A stretch of 64,000 bases of DNA from positions 9,432,222 to 9,496,221 of the forward strand of contig ML677386.1 of NCBI GenBank assembly GCA_007922305.1. Reading direction: 5' to 3'. This DNA is from Dermatemys mawii (lineage: Eukaryota; Chordata; Testudines; Dermatemydidae). A program made the translations under genes and the position numbers. Of the stretch, positions 37,901 through 44,369 are shown piece by piece (positions within the stretch are counted from its first letter, which is position 1; the number at the start of each line of letters is the position of its first letter). A model generated the notes under the pieces. It had not been told where the DNA came from. It made no database searches and saw only the letters and a program-made list of their open reading frames with translations.

Positions 37901-38117
37901 CACCCATTTTAGGCATAGCTGGTGTACCATTAATCTGATTACTTTCATTTTTGCTAGATGTATTTAAAGAAGCAGGAGAACCCATGTTACCATTTAAAGC
38001 TTTAAATTTTCTAGCAAAATAGTCATCGGACTGCATACTTCTTGAAGACTCCTTGAACTTTGAGGACGTTCGGCTGAGTTTGTGCTTATCTTCTTGAGAA
38101 GATCTTTGATCGCTCAT
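1364..38117 (-). CDS. SIPA1L2: SIPA1L2, RapGAP protein, N-terminal ~743 codons in six exons (continues past position 1)
   Basis: The coding sequence joins complement(36647-38117, 25190-25323, 21647-21835, 14925-15099, 9115-9218, 1364-1521), 2231 nt or 743 codons plus 2 nt. I recognise it as SIPA1L2 rather than SIPA1L1 or SIPA1L3 from the N-terminus ([20 protein letters not shown]), the block [20 protein letters not shown] and the linker [20 protein letters not shown], which follow the mammalian protein almost residue for residue. The family stimulates GTP hydrolysis on Rap1/Rap2 and acts at the synapse and actin cytoskeleton. Residues 1-490 are a low-complexity, Ser-rich N-terminal half. Residues 491-598 are the conserved linker. 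The RapGAP domain starts near residue 599 and runs out of the window at residue 743. The catalytic 'Asn thumb' is N700, in RHIGND. The mammalian protein is about 1,720 residues, so the rest of RapGAP, the PDZ domain and the coiled coil are missing only because the window ends. All splice sites are GT/AG and no frameshift or stop is seen. Confidence 0.95.
2568..2856. mobile_element. PIF/Harbinger-type MITE ('Chompy'-like), TAA duplication
   Basis: A 289-bp non-autonomous DNA transposon. The ends are inverted (gggtatgtcttcacta at left; tagtgtagaccatccc at right) and both are flanked by TAA (2565-2567 and 2857-2859), the 3-bp duplication typical of Harbinger elements. The interior is GC-rich against an AT-rich intron and contains internal palindromes (e.g. 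cagctacgttaacgtagctg near 2789). There is no transposase. The family resembles Chompy MITEs described from crocodilians and turtles; that name is from memory. Confidence 0.8.
7452..7761. mobile_element. Non-autonomous hAT transposon, perfect 8-bp duplication
   Basis: A 310-bp element starting caggagtaggcaac and ending ggttgctgacccctg, bounded on both sides by gtctagaa (7444-7451 and 7762-7769). The imperfect CAGG...CCTG ends and exact 8-bp duplication are diagnostic of hAT. The interior is AT-rich with no transposase frame. Confidence 0.88.
9115..9218 (-). CDS. SIPA1L2: SIPA1L2 coding exon 5 in window (residues 657-691)
   Basis: A 104-bp exon between acceptor ttattttcag| and donor CAACAG|gtatgt. 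With the A carried from the previous exon it reads [20 protein letters not shown], then [15 protein letters not shown]. This is the part of the RapGAP domain just before the catalytic RHIGND block. It enters in phase 1 and exits in phase 0. Confidence 0.95.
10060..11162 (-). pseudogene. Penelope-like retroelement, 3' part with GIY-YIG endonuclease remnant (decayed)
   Basis: Read on the minus strand this is the C-terminal end of a Penelope-like element. Around 10473-10670 the decayed frame includes [16 protein letters not shown] and, close by, [15 protein letters not shown], which corresponds to the GIY-YIG endonuclease pattern (GE-GQSL--RMN-HR) that Penelope proteins carry after the reverse transcriptase. 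Around 10742-10890 [20 protein letters not shown] is the segment before that domain. Frames are broken. The low-coordinate end (from about 10060) is the element terminus. It continues at 13018 beyond an LTR insertion. Confidence 0.75.
11168..13012 (+). mobile_element. Solo-LTR-like insertion (ERV type) inside the Penelope-like element
   Basis: It begins TGTGATAG and ends ATGTCACA, so the tips TGTGA/TCACA are inverted, and it is flanked by atggg on both sides (11163-11167 and 13013-13017). Removing it restores continuous Penelope sequence. Near its 3' part are a TATA-like tataaa (12435-12440) and a polyadenylation signal aataaa (12601-12606), as expected in an LTR on the plus strand. No gag, pol or env frame is present. 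Part of the 1845-bp length appears to be a second inserted LTR at 11582-12043. Confidence 0.75.
11582..12043 (+). mobile_element. Probable second LTR nested in the first
   Basis: This 462-bp stretch has its own U3/R-like signals: ccaat at about 11725, tataaa at 11759-11764 and aataaa at 11967-11972. It starts TGTG, ends CACT, and gatt flanks both sides (11578-11581, 12044-12047). A 4-bp duplication would suit a class I-type ERV. The last base departs from the usual CA end, so the exact boundary is uncertain. Confidence 0.45.
13018..14030 (-). pseudogene. Penelope-like retroelement, reverse-transcriptase part (decayed)
   Basis: The minus strand shows the Penelope RT blocks in order: [16 protein letters not shown] (motif A, D-TSLYTNIPH type), [20 protein letters not shown] (motif B, MG--MAPQYAN type) and [14 protein letters not shown] (motif C). 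Motif C has lost the Y-DD aspartates, so it is inactive. The parts lie in two frames, showing indels. Sequence beyond about 13900 is too decayed to assign and the 5' end is missing or unrecognisable. Confidence 0.75.
14050..14365. repeat. Two short unidentified repeat fragments
   Basis: 14065-14210 is a GC-rich block (gggcccccag, ggggaggggc) abruptly different from its surroundings. 14225-14365 (ccttggaacctaattc ... ggaacgtaactacaatg) resembles a recurrent turtle repeat I know only from memory. No ends or target duplications are clear. Confidence 0.35.
14925..15099 (-). CDS. SIPA1L2: SIPA1L2 coding exon 4 in window (residues 599-656, start of RapGAP domain)
   Basis: A 175-bp exon between acceptor cttatttcag| and donor AATAAAA|gtaagt. 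It reads [20 protein letters not shown], then [20 protein letters not shown], then [29 protein letters not shown] and EMYNNE mark the start of the RapGAP fold. It enters in phase 0 and leaves one base of the next Thr codon. Confidence 0.96.
15477..15575. mobile_element. Short MITE with AGCCCTGCA/AGGGCTCT ends
   Basis: Left end aaagccctgcaaatcc and right end tccacacagggctct are inverted. The interior contains the 'tggatgtggacac' and 'gtatcc' blocks shared with the copy at 17539-17615. No clean target duplication is visible. Confidence 0.5.
15602..16285. mobile_element. Non-autonomous DNA transposon with repeated TAGCGCTA palindromes
   Basis: The ends are inverted: tgaggccatggttacactgg at left matches, reversed, gtgtaaccataccctca at right. 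Inside, the self-complementary octamer TAGCGCTA occurs six times (near 15628, 15693, 15715, 15771, 16207, 16251), mostly towards the two ends. Flanking duplications are not resolved, so the superfamily is uncertain; Harbinger-like is my best guess. No transposase. Confidence 0.65.
16666..17522. mobile_element. Tc1/mariner-like non-autonomous element, GGGTTGCCAAC termini
   Basis: Perfect 11-bp terminal inverted repeats (gggttgccaac at 16666; gttggcaaccc ending 17522), both flanked by TA (16664-16665 and 17523-17524). The interior is GC-rich and purine-skewed (ggctggggtg, gggggtgggggtgcagg) and has no transposase. A second MITE sits inside at 16749-16870. Confidence 0.78.
16749..16870. mobile_element. 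122-bp TA-flanked MITE nested in the 16666-17522 element
   Basis: It starts gggtgatcagatgtccc and ends tctatacaccc, with TA on each side (16747-16748, 16871-16872). The interior 'tatagggacagtcctgattt' matches the copy at 22146-22264 in the opposite orientation. Confidence 0.75.
17539..17615. mobile_element. Short MITE, related to 15477-15575
   Basis: It begins agagacctgcaaatctg and ends ccatgaagggctcta, with inverted ends and the shared block 'gatgtggatacac...gtatcc'. It abuts the right end of the 16666-17522 element. Confidence 0.5.
18523..18572. repeat. Homopolymer tract C/T/A
   Basis: About 10 C, then 11 T, then a near-pure run of ~29 A after 'tata'. Likely slippage-prone; the A run could be the tail of a lost retroposon but no body is recognised. 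Confidence 0.85.
19861..19946. repeat. 30-bp minisatellite, ~2.9 copies
   Basis: The unit tcatgctagttctatacaca plus gctaaggrtg repeats three times at 30-bp spacing. The copies are almost identical, differing by one base in the junction (gatg/ggtg) and at the ragged ends. Confidence 0.9.
21647..21835 (-). CDS. SIPA1L2: SIPA1L2 coding exon 3 in window (residues 536-598)
   Basis: A 189-bp exon, exactly 63 codons, phase 0 at both ends, between acceptor cttgctgcag| and donor CAAGGG|gtatgt. It reads [20 protein letters not shown], then [20 protein letters not shown], then [20 protein letters not shown], then EQG. This is the conserved linker before the RapGAP core, nearly identical to the mammalian protein. 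Confidence 0.96.
22146..22264. mobile_element. 119-bp TA-flanked MITE, inverted copy of 16749-16870
   Basis: In reverse orientation it carries the same terminus (ggacatatggtcaccc at the right end) and core (cgggactgtctctataaaat). TA flanks both ends (22144-22145, 22265-22266). Confidence 0.8.
22348..22644. mobile_element. Harbinger-like MITE with GTCTACACTGCA-type ends
   Basis: Left end gggcacgtctacactgcag; right end ctgaagtgtagacaaatcc, inverted with a few mismatches. Left flank TTA, right flank TCA, which fits a decayed TWA-type 3-bp duplication. The interior has inverted blocks (gatctagttggatcaaagctaac / gatctagc...gatcaaagttaac). Confidence 0.6.
22876..23580. repeat. CA/TA microsatellite, interrupted by a gap
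   Basis: (CA)n, (TA)n and (GT)n blocks from 22876 to 23022 and again from 23423 to 23580, the last part ending in a 'taatatacatata' higher-order repeat. Open frames across it are artefacts of the dinucleotide pattern and N bases. Confidence 0.92.
23023..23422. other. Assembly gap, 400 N
   Basis: Exactly 400 N bases inside the CA/TA tract. The round number suggests a nominal or rounded estimate rather than a measured length. Confidence 0.99.
25190..25323 (-). CDS. SIPA1L2: SIPA1L2 coding exon 2 in window (residues 491-535)
   Basis: A 134-bp exon between acceptor cttctgctacag| and donor AGTGAG|gtactg. The first two bases complete Glu491 from the previous exon. It reads [20 protein letters not shown], then [20 protein letters not shown], then FRTSE. 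This block is highly conserved in SIPA1-like proteins upstream of the RapGAP core. It exits in phase 0. Confidence 0.96.
26570..26710. repeat. Palindromic amniote-type repeat
   Basis: Left arm 'catttaggtacttaaataag' (26571 onward) pairs with right arm 'cttatttaaatacctaaata' (26684 onward), and the inner parts (ggtgtggagtgcac / gtgctcagcac) also correspond inversely. It looks like an old MITE; a related half-copy is at about 45985-46080 (gaatttaggtgcctaacttt). Confidence 0.55.
27502..28598 (+). mobile_element. Solo LTR (ERV type), related to the LTR at 11168
   Basis: It starts TGTACC and ends CCCATCA, flanked by cactc and tactc (27497-27501, 28599-28603), a 5-bp duplication with one mismatch. 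LTR signals are in order: tataaaa at 27906-27912 and aataaa at 28194-28199. The block 'gtacaaagtatgcc...tgaggta' is shared with 11168-13012, and the 'gttaataaa' region also corresponds. No internal retroviral genes. Confidence 0.7.
30118..30545 (-). pseudogene. DIRS reverse-transcriptase remnant
   Basis: Decayed frames read [20 protein letters not shown], then [20 protein letters not shown], and, in a second frame, [20 protein letters not shown] and [16 protein letters not shown]. These follow the DIRS pattern (YLDDWLL... box, then IGA-LDS and ITVRDCL-LLG). The catalytic box is altered to LPDDW and the frame shifts, so it is inactive. Confidence 0.7.
31186..31433. mobile_element. Non-autonomous hAT inserted in the DIRS element
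   Basis: 248 bp beginning cagggggcttcaaac and ending gacgaccactg, flanked by ctctaaag (31178-31185) and ctctaaac (31434-31441), 7 of 8 matching. The interior has an inverted block (gccaaaatgctgccg / gcggtggcattttggc). Same family as 51246-51487. Confidence 0.82.
31628..33600 (-). pseudogene. DIRS gag-like (ORF1) remnant
   Basis: The N-terminal part at 33413-33598 has paired cysteines and a histidine: [20 protein letters not shown], then [10 protein letters not shown] (C-x2-C ... H-x-x-C-x-x-C), as in DIRS ORF1 zinc motifs. A Ser-rich stretch lies at 33082-33375 ([14 protein letters not shown]). The C-terminal block at 31628-31921 has [13 protein letters not shown] and [20 protein letters not shown], matching the DKD-KRLDLFGRK-YSSA motif of DIRS gag proteins. 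Stops, frameshifts and two hAT insertions break it. Confidence 0.65.
32946..33070. mobile_element. Short hAT-like element, CAGRGCCRGCTC ends
   Basis: 125 bp from cagagccagctctacc to gtgcctggagccggccctg, with inverted ends. The flanks ctgaatac and ctgagttc agree at 6 of 8 positions. The family (cagggccggctccaggca) is one I recall as abundant in turtles. It sits in the DIRS gag-like remnant. Confidence 0.6.
33776..33975 (-). repeat. DIRS-like terminal repeat segment
   Basis: Sequence around ctgaagtggagcattgacag (33929) ending gacattactagaagaagaat resembles the terminal repeat of turtle DIRS elements known to me from memory. A shorter, similar segment lies near 49540-49600 (agtagaatcaatgtgaataa...cttgaagaacc). 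Confidence 0.4.
35808..36420. mobile_element. Non-autonomous hAT, GGGGTGGGCAAAC family
   Basis: It begins caaggggtgggcaaactacc and ends aaatttgcccacacctg. The flanks ccttaaa and ctttaaaa are similar, fitting a decayed 8-bp duplication. The interior is GC-rich with repeated 'gggggcagtcaggggg' blocks and no transposase. Same family as 63268-63938, in inverted orientation. Confidence 0.75.
36647..38117 (-). CDS. SIPA1L2: SIPA1L2 first coding exon (residues 1-490)
   Basis: A 1471-bp exon from ATG at 38117-38115 to donor GGAAAAG|gtaagt. I chose this ATG because [14 protein letters not shown] matches the known SIPA1L2 start; the codon two in-frame triplets upstream is GTG, not ATG. A G lies at -3. 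Visible blocks: [16 protein letters not shown] (31-46), [20 protein letters not shown] (69-88), [20 protein letters not shown] (153-172), [20 protein letters not shown] (184-203), [20 protein letters not shown] (317-336) and [18 protein letters not shown] (443-460). The exon is rich in Ser, Asn and charged residues, consistent with disorder and phosphorylation. It ends in phase 1, one base into Glu491. No break is seen. Confidence 0.97.
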
Positions 38118-38347
38118 GTCCACTCCAGGGCAAGGACGTACCTAGTCTTACCTCCAAGACTGGCACTGCTATTACATCATCACATATGGAACAGAGAATT
38201 GCAAAATAAGACCACTACTGTTTTTATCAGAGCATAATCATATCAGAGTGCCATTTAAAAAAACATCAGAACAACAGATCTTCTTATTTCCCTCAGTTTA
38301 GAAGTGTTCAATTTGATATCAATCCAGGTGTATTCCTTGTGACTGTT
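38118..38347 (-). other. SIPA1L2: SIPA1L2 5' UTR part of the first coding exon (probable)
   Basis: Going upstream from the ATG, the first strong acceptor is a pyrimidine tract ending ttttctttttcag| with AG at 38349-38348, giving a 230-nt UTR segment. It contains a donor-like GGAG|GTAAGA (GT at 38151-38150) only about 33 nt before the ATG. The exon boundary is inferred from the splice motif alone. Confidence 0.55.
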
Positions 38348-39060
38348 CTGAAAAAGAAAAATGTGCATTAAAATGATTTACATTCAAGAGCAGGAAGTCT
38401 ACAGTATTAGTTGTAAATATAAAACATCCTAAACACCACTAGTGGCCCATATATTGTCAGAGGAACTCAGATACAAACATACTGAGTATATTACAAATGA
38501 TTATGTAGTCAGAAAGGTAAAGATAGAAGTATGTTCTCATTTGCACTTATCAGCAACCAATAAATTAGCCCAGTAGTATTCTTAATTATTAATGCTAAAG
38601 GTAGAGAATATGTAAATCAATCCACAGATTATTAACAACGTATGGAAGACCTTATCTATAAACATAACAAAAGCCACTACAGTTAACAATACATCCATGC
38701 CTAATTAATTTAAATCTGCAATAGATTACATACCTATTCCATTTGTCTTCTTTTCCTACTTTCATCTCAGTATCTCAATACTATCCTAATGCATGGAATG
38801 CCCTCCCCATCCCAGTTTGCCAAACTGACTCTCAGTATTCAAGTATCTCCTCAAAAGTCACTTCTGTGATGCTTATAAGAACAGAATCAACAGTAATAAA
38901 GAAATCAGAAGGCATATCTTTCAAGTTACTCTCTACTGTAGGTTTCCAGTGCAGCCTCCTTTTTTGTATGTCTCTGAAAATGAAAGAACTTTGGGGCAGG
39001 GACTGCACTCAGCCAATATCACTCATAAACATACTTGTGAGTACATCTGCTAAAAACTAA

Positions 39061-39339
39061 GGTCTGGTCTATTTTAAAATATTGGTCAGTTTAACTAGGT
39101 CAGTGATAAGTATGAAAAATCTATGCTCCTGAGGAGCATAGTTAAGCCAACTTAAGTTCCTGGGTAGTCAGAGCTAGGTAGATGGAAAACTTCTTCTGTC
39201 AACCTAGCTACCGACACTCAGGGAGGTGGATTACATACAGCAACAGAAGAACACCTCTCATAGACATAGGCAGTGTCTACATTGAAGCACTACAGCAGCA
39301 CAGCTGTACCGCTGTACCATTTTAAGTGTAGACAAGCCC
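39061..39339. mobile_element. Harbinger-like MITE with GTCTAC-type ends
   Basis: Left end ggtctggtctattttaa; right end taagtgtagacaagccc, inverted but decayed. Left flank TAA; the right flank TTG does not match. It contains the perfect palindrome atgctcctgaggagcat (39123-39139) and arms 'gttaagccaacttaag', as in a turtle MITE family I recall. Confidence 0.65.
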
Positions 39340-39584
39340 TTGGCGTTTCATTTCTTGGATGATGGACTGGAAGAATCCATATGCGATTCTGTCCATTGGT
39401 ACAAAAGATTCAGTAAAATTTAGTCCGATTAGGAAAAACATTCCATTGATTATAACTGGTTGTAACACTTTCAGTGAAATTTCAGTTAATTGAAGCCAAA
39501 ACACTCCGAACGTCATGGAGATGTATCAGTTTCAACCAAGTTTAAAGTACATGCTCTGCCTGGTTCAGTCATCTGGAACAAAAA

Positions 39585-39685
39585 ACTCTGTTCAATCAGA
39601 TAGAGCAGAAACTTGAATCAGGTTTTCCCATATCCCACACTAGCGCTCTAACCATCAGGCTATCGAGACAGACAGCTTCCCAAAT
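39585..39685 (-). repeat. tRNA-derived SINE-like copy
   Basis: On the minus strand, TAGCCTGATGGTTAGAGCGC (39643-39662) matches the Pol III A box of a tRNA. GATTCAAGTTT (39609-39619) is a decayed B box at tRNA-like spacing. It lacks a full cloverleaf or 3' acceptor pairing, so it is a SINE head, not a tRNA gene. Confidence 0.6.
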
Positions 39686-39847
39686 TGGAAAGCTCAATCT
39701 TCTGTCTGAAATGGACATTTTGACACAATTGTTTTCAAAGAAATGTTTGAAAGGTTTTCTTCTTCAAAATGCAAAATGAAAAAGTTTCAAAACCTCAAAT
39801 GTTGCTGCAAAACAGAATTATCTTCTTCCAGCCAGTTCAACTAGTAA

Positions 39848-39992
39848 ATGTCTATTAAATTGTGGAACAGCCTTCCCACAGATGATATTTAAAACTATGC
39901 TGGACAAGAACAGAACATATACCGGAAGGAACAACCCTGAGGAGCTAGTGTTTCAAGTCTTCTATTCTAAAGGTCTCTTTGGCTCTAATTTC
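39848..39992 (+). repeat. Degenerate CR1 LINE 3' end (possible)
   Basis: 'ttgtggaacagccttcccac', 'aaaactatgctggacaag' and 'ttctattctaaaggtctctt' follow the order of a CR1 3' end (W/LP-E segment, then the untranslated tail), but with many differences. Confidence 0.45.
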
Positions 39993-42004
39993 TATTTTAC
40001 TTCAGTAGGCAATATTTCTGTTACATTTACTCTAAATTATAGTACACAAAGTAATCCTTGAAAGTGAATTGTAAGGATTTTGTTCCAAACATTTTACAGT
40101 TAAATATTCCAGTTGTGTGGCAGAAAACAGGGTCTTTCTTCGAAGAGAGAGGATGCAGGAGCACAGCATTTTGAATTTGGGACTTGCCAGTTAGGCAAAC
40201 AGTGATGATATTGCAAACCATGCTGGAAAGTAAGAAAAGAGTCCCAGCAGAAACTTAAAGGCAAAACCATTAGGTAGATCTCCAGACAAGGAAGAGAGAA
40301 GAATTCCAATTAATGTTTTGTTGTTTTTTGTGGTTTTTTTTTTTAAAAAGGCAATTCCTTTCATTGTAATGCATCTAGGAAACAGCAGTAAGGTACTGCA
40401 TGATTTCCTTCAATTTTACATTACTTCATTCTTAATCTAACTTCAGAACAGCTGTAACTAGAACATATTCTCTTTTATATTATTCTGTTTGCTAATTTAA
40501 GAGGCTACAGCTACTATGCTAAACAACAACATGCTGGTTGCTTCCCACAGCAACATGGCAGCCAGGCTGGCAAATGTTAATTCAGTCAAACATTGAATTA
40601 CAAGACCATTAAAATAGTCTTCAGTTGTTTTTAATAATTTCCAGAATAATCATGTAGAGGAATGTGCACCGGGTATGCACATTCATTTGCAGCCATGCCC
40701 AGTGCTTTTCTCCCATTGTGAAAGATCAGTTTAAGGGTGAAGCAAGACTGAATGTTATCTAGTCCCACAGCAGTTTTTCTTCTTTGGGCAGTAAGAGGCA
40801 ATGTAATGATCTTTCAAGATGCTTCAAATAAGGAAATGCATATTTAGGGCAGTTTTACACAGAGAGGGTAAATTGTACCGAAAGCTTCCCACAGTTCAGT
40901 GAAGTTAGGTGGAGATAAGAGGAGGGCAGAGAAGAAACATTTTCTTTCCTACCTATATCACAAAAAAGTATTTAAAAACATTATTGGGGAACAAAATTAA
41001 ATTTAAGCTTTACAAAAGAACTTTTCTCTTCCATGTCTGGATGAGCACAGGAACCTGAACCCAGGCTTTGCCTGGTATAGCAAGACTGAAGCCCACTGTG
41101 GATGAACCTGAGTTAACAGTGTTCAGTAAACAGTGTTTAAAGTGCATAATCAGTCTTGCACTTGAAACTCTTTCCATTTGGCTACACAACAGAGAACAGG
41201 CCAAAAAACATGTTAAGAACATGCTCTTCTTAAGGAACAAAAAAAGTTGTGTTCCAGCCTAAGACCTTAAACACAATATCTACCTGGAGGTTAAAACAAA
41301 AAAGTTTTGCCTTGCCCACAGCGATCAACCAAATTGTTTAAATGTTAGTTAGCATGGAATCTGATTAAAATATCTTTAAAATATGACACACAGGATCTTG
41401 AAATATATTTTTTAAGCATTTTACATTCCTTTGGTGAAAATAAAATGCAACTAGGAAAATATCTTGTGGTATGCTTAACACTTTTGGGAAAAATTACTAC
41501 TACAGAACTAAAGCACAAGAAAGATTTTCTGTATGAATTATGGTATCATATAAACAACTGATAGTAGCAACTAATAGTTGATCCTTCATATTCTTCAAAG
41601 AGCTTTCTCCAGATGTTAGGATTGGAGGCCCTCCCTCAGAGAAAAGCAATCAAATAAAACTAAGACATCCCATCATAACCCTTTTACCTACTTTGCATTT
41701 TGCAATTACTTAAATAGTATTCAGAACAAAAAAACAATTTTGCATATCTGGAATGAACTGAAACTTCACTTATTCTGTGAAGATTAATTCTATTTTCTTT
41801 GAAGTGGCTGTAAATTATGTTTTTCACACTATCTATCCAATTCACACATTAAAAATGGAAAACCATTCTTCAAAATCTATTCAACCTAGTTTTTTGAAGG
41901 GTATCACAAACATTTGTAAGTTGTCATACAAACTAAATATAACTATAAAATGAGAAAAGACTATCCTGTAATAATCCCATTCTTCTCTTTCCCAGCAAGA
42001 ATTA

Positions 42005-43260
42005 GGAACAAAGAAATTCCTACATCAGATCAGAGCAACAGGCCATCTATTACAGTATTGTATGTCTGACAATGGCCAGTACCAGGTGATTTAGAGAAAG
42101 GTGCAATTTTCCACTATTGTGCATAATTCTGGAATAAACTGCCCAAGGGGAAGTTGTTTCCTATGTCCCATAAATTACTGGTGGTTTAAATACCCTGAAA
42201 CATACAGCTTTAAATATTGCCTTATATTAACAATTAAATGGCTGTCATCCTAGCTCATGTACCTATGTATTTTCTTGTTTATNNNNNNNNNNNNNNNNNN
42301 NNNNNNNNNNNNNNNNNNNNNNNNNNNNNNNNNNNNNNNNNNNNNNNNNNNNNNNNNNNNNNNNNNNNNNNNNNNNNNNNNNTGTTTAGTCTTCAAGGAT
42401 ATCTTGTAGCATTGAGTTCCACTAGTTAATTATGTATTATGTAAAAATGGGTATTTCCTTAAATAATTTTATATATATTAACTTTCAATTTCATTAGATA
42501 GTCCCTTGGTATTGTATTATGAGAAGTGGGCACTCCTATTTACTCTAAGATCTGTTGCTATGTTGTGTCAACTTTTATTCACCTGCTCTGTAAACTGAAC
42601 AGTCAAAAATATTTTGGTCTCTGCTCATATGAAAGTCTTTCCATTTGTCTATTTAGAAGAGAAGCTTTTCTGGGTAGGGACAGTCTTTTTGTTATGTTTG
42701 TACAATATATGCCTAGTACAATAGGGGTGGGGTTTCTAGATGCTTCTGCAATACAAATAATAAAATCATCATCGTCATGATGTCATGCCTCTCACATCTA
42801 ATTCAGCTAGATATTTTCTGTATAGTGACCAGAAATGCATGCATCATTTTGGGGATGGGGTATAATTGATTTGTACAAAATAGCATTAGAATCTTTTATG
42901 TAATTTTTTCATTGCATTCCTCCTACTTCACAACAGTGTTGGCTTATTTGACTGCCACTGCACACTGAAATGTCCAATGATGCCATGATTTGTCACAGTT
43001 TAATTAATTTAAAACCCAGTAATGTATACCAGTAGTCCAAGTCATTCCTTCCTGTGTGCAGTACACCTTACATTTAACACAACAGAATTTCATCTGCTGT
43101 CTATTCATCTATCTTTGTTACATCCCTCTTGTGTTCCCTGCAGTTTTCTCTATTCTTCACTCACTTAAACAAGTGAGTCACCGGCAAAGTTTACTACCCA
43201 CTTCTGCTTTTATGTTCTTTTTTTTATTAATTTCCTCATTTAAAAAAATGTAAAAGCTGA
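42005..43260 (-). mobile_element. CR1 LINE fragment (3' end and C-terminal ORF2), decayed
   Basis: The low-coordinate part ('caggccatctattacagtat', 'gacaatggccagtaccaggt') is the reverse complement of a CR1 3' tail. Moving up, 'gcattgagttccactagtta', 'gtattatgagaagtgggcac' and 'gaatttcatctgctgtctat' are reverse complements of successive CR1 ORF2 blocks (the last encodes a MKFN-D-CK type segment). All frames are broken. A 100-N gap (42283-42382) lies inside. Confidence 0.7.
42283..42382. other. Assembly gap, 100 N
   Basis: Exactly 100 N bases inside the CR1 fragment, a common placeholder for a gap of unknown size. Confidence 0.99.
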
Positions 43261-44199
43261 ACATCACAGTGCTAGTTTTTTAACCTAATTACAAAGTTTT
43301 ACTTAATAGCTCAGTTACTAAATTACTTTTTGGAGCACTTCATAATTGAAATATCCCTTCCCCAATTATGTTAGCTTTCTATGCCAGCAGTTTGCTTCCA
43401 CTTTTTCTACATATGCTCTTCCTTCCTCAAGACGTTCCCCAGCACCAGATACATTTCTTGATACATAAGGAAGTGATCAACCTCTTTACCTCTCTCAATG
43501 ATCTCAACTACAGAAGTTTCATTTCTCCATTCCAGCATTATCTCCTAGCAGTTACGTGACTTCCTCAAATGCAAGGCACAGAGTCAGTTCTGAACTGAGA
43601 CAATTCTACTATGTCTGTATAAATAATTCCATCTCCTTCTGCCCTTTTACTTCAGAAACTAGTAAATGCACCGTAGGATCCATATGTTGATGCTCCATGC
43701 TCTCCATCACCTGAGAGGCTTTGAGGCCATATCAGATGGAGCAGGAGGTAAGTCAACCTACAATTGTTGGAAGAAAGTGTACTTCAAAAGGATTAGACCA
43801 TTGTTGCAATTCTCTTTTCTTATGCTTCTCACATCCTTCCAGTTACACAGATGGTCTGACAGAGCCCATTTTCAGGGAAACAAATATTTGTGTACACTCA
43901 GTATTTTAAAGCAATAGCACATTGTATCCAGTGCTTGCTTGTTTGTTTTTAAACAACAGTTATTCCCTCCTCTGACTTATGAAGAAGTGAACACTTTAAA
44001 GCTAGTGTATTGGTCAACCAAGGAGATACGTAAATTGGCACTGAATTATGGATTAACACTTTATGGAAACAGCAACATTTGGGGAAAAAACTGCCCTTAC
44101 AAGAACCACTAAAGTGAAGGTATATGAACAAATAAGGCAGCCCTTTTAAAAATCTATAGTTGGACTAATTTATATAATTTTTATATTTTTAATATGGTC

Positions 44200-44369
44200 C
44201 AGTAGTTCTCAATCCATGGAACACTTAAGGTCCAATCACCACACAGCTGTGGCCCATGTAGCATCCCCAGAGCCATACAGATAATACATATATTGCATGA
44301 GTGCAGCCCACATACCACATAGAACACTGCATATGTCTGCCACAATGGTGAACAGGTTGAGAACCATTA
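44200..44369. mobile_element. Short hAT-like element, CAGTAGTTCTCAA ends
   Basis: 170 bp from cagtagttctcaatccat to caggttgagaaccatta, with inverted ends of the CAGTGGTTCTCAA type. Flanks atatggt(c) and atatagg(c) are similar, fitting a decayed 8-bp duplication. Confidence 0.65.

Noticed and set aside
38118..38123. SIPA1L2 start two codons upstream (GTG GAC before ATG)
   Set aside because: The upstream codon is GTG and the ATG at 38117 matches the known N-terminus MSD.
39585..39685. tRNA gene candidate
   Set aside because: A and B boxes are tRNA-like, but there is no complete cloverleaf or acceptor stem, so it is called a SINE.
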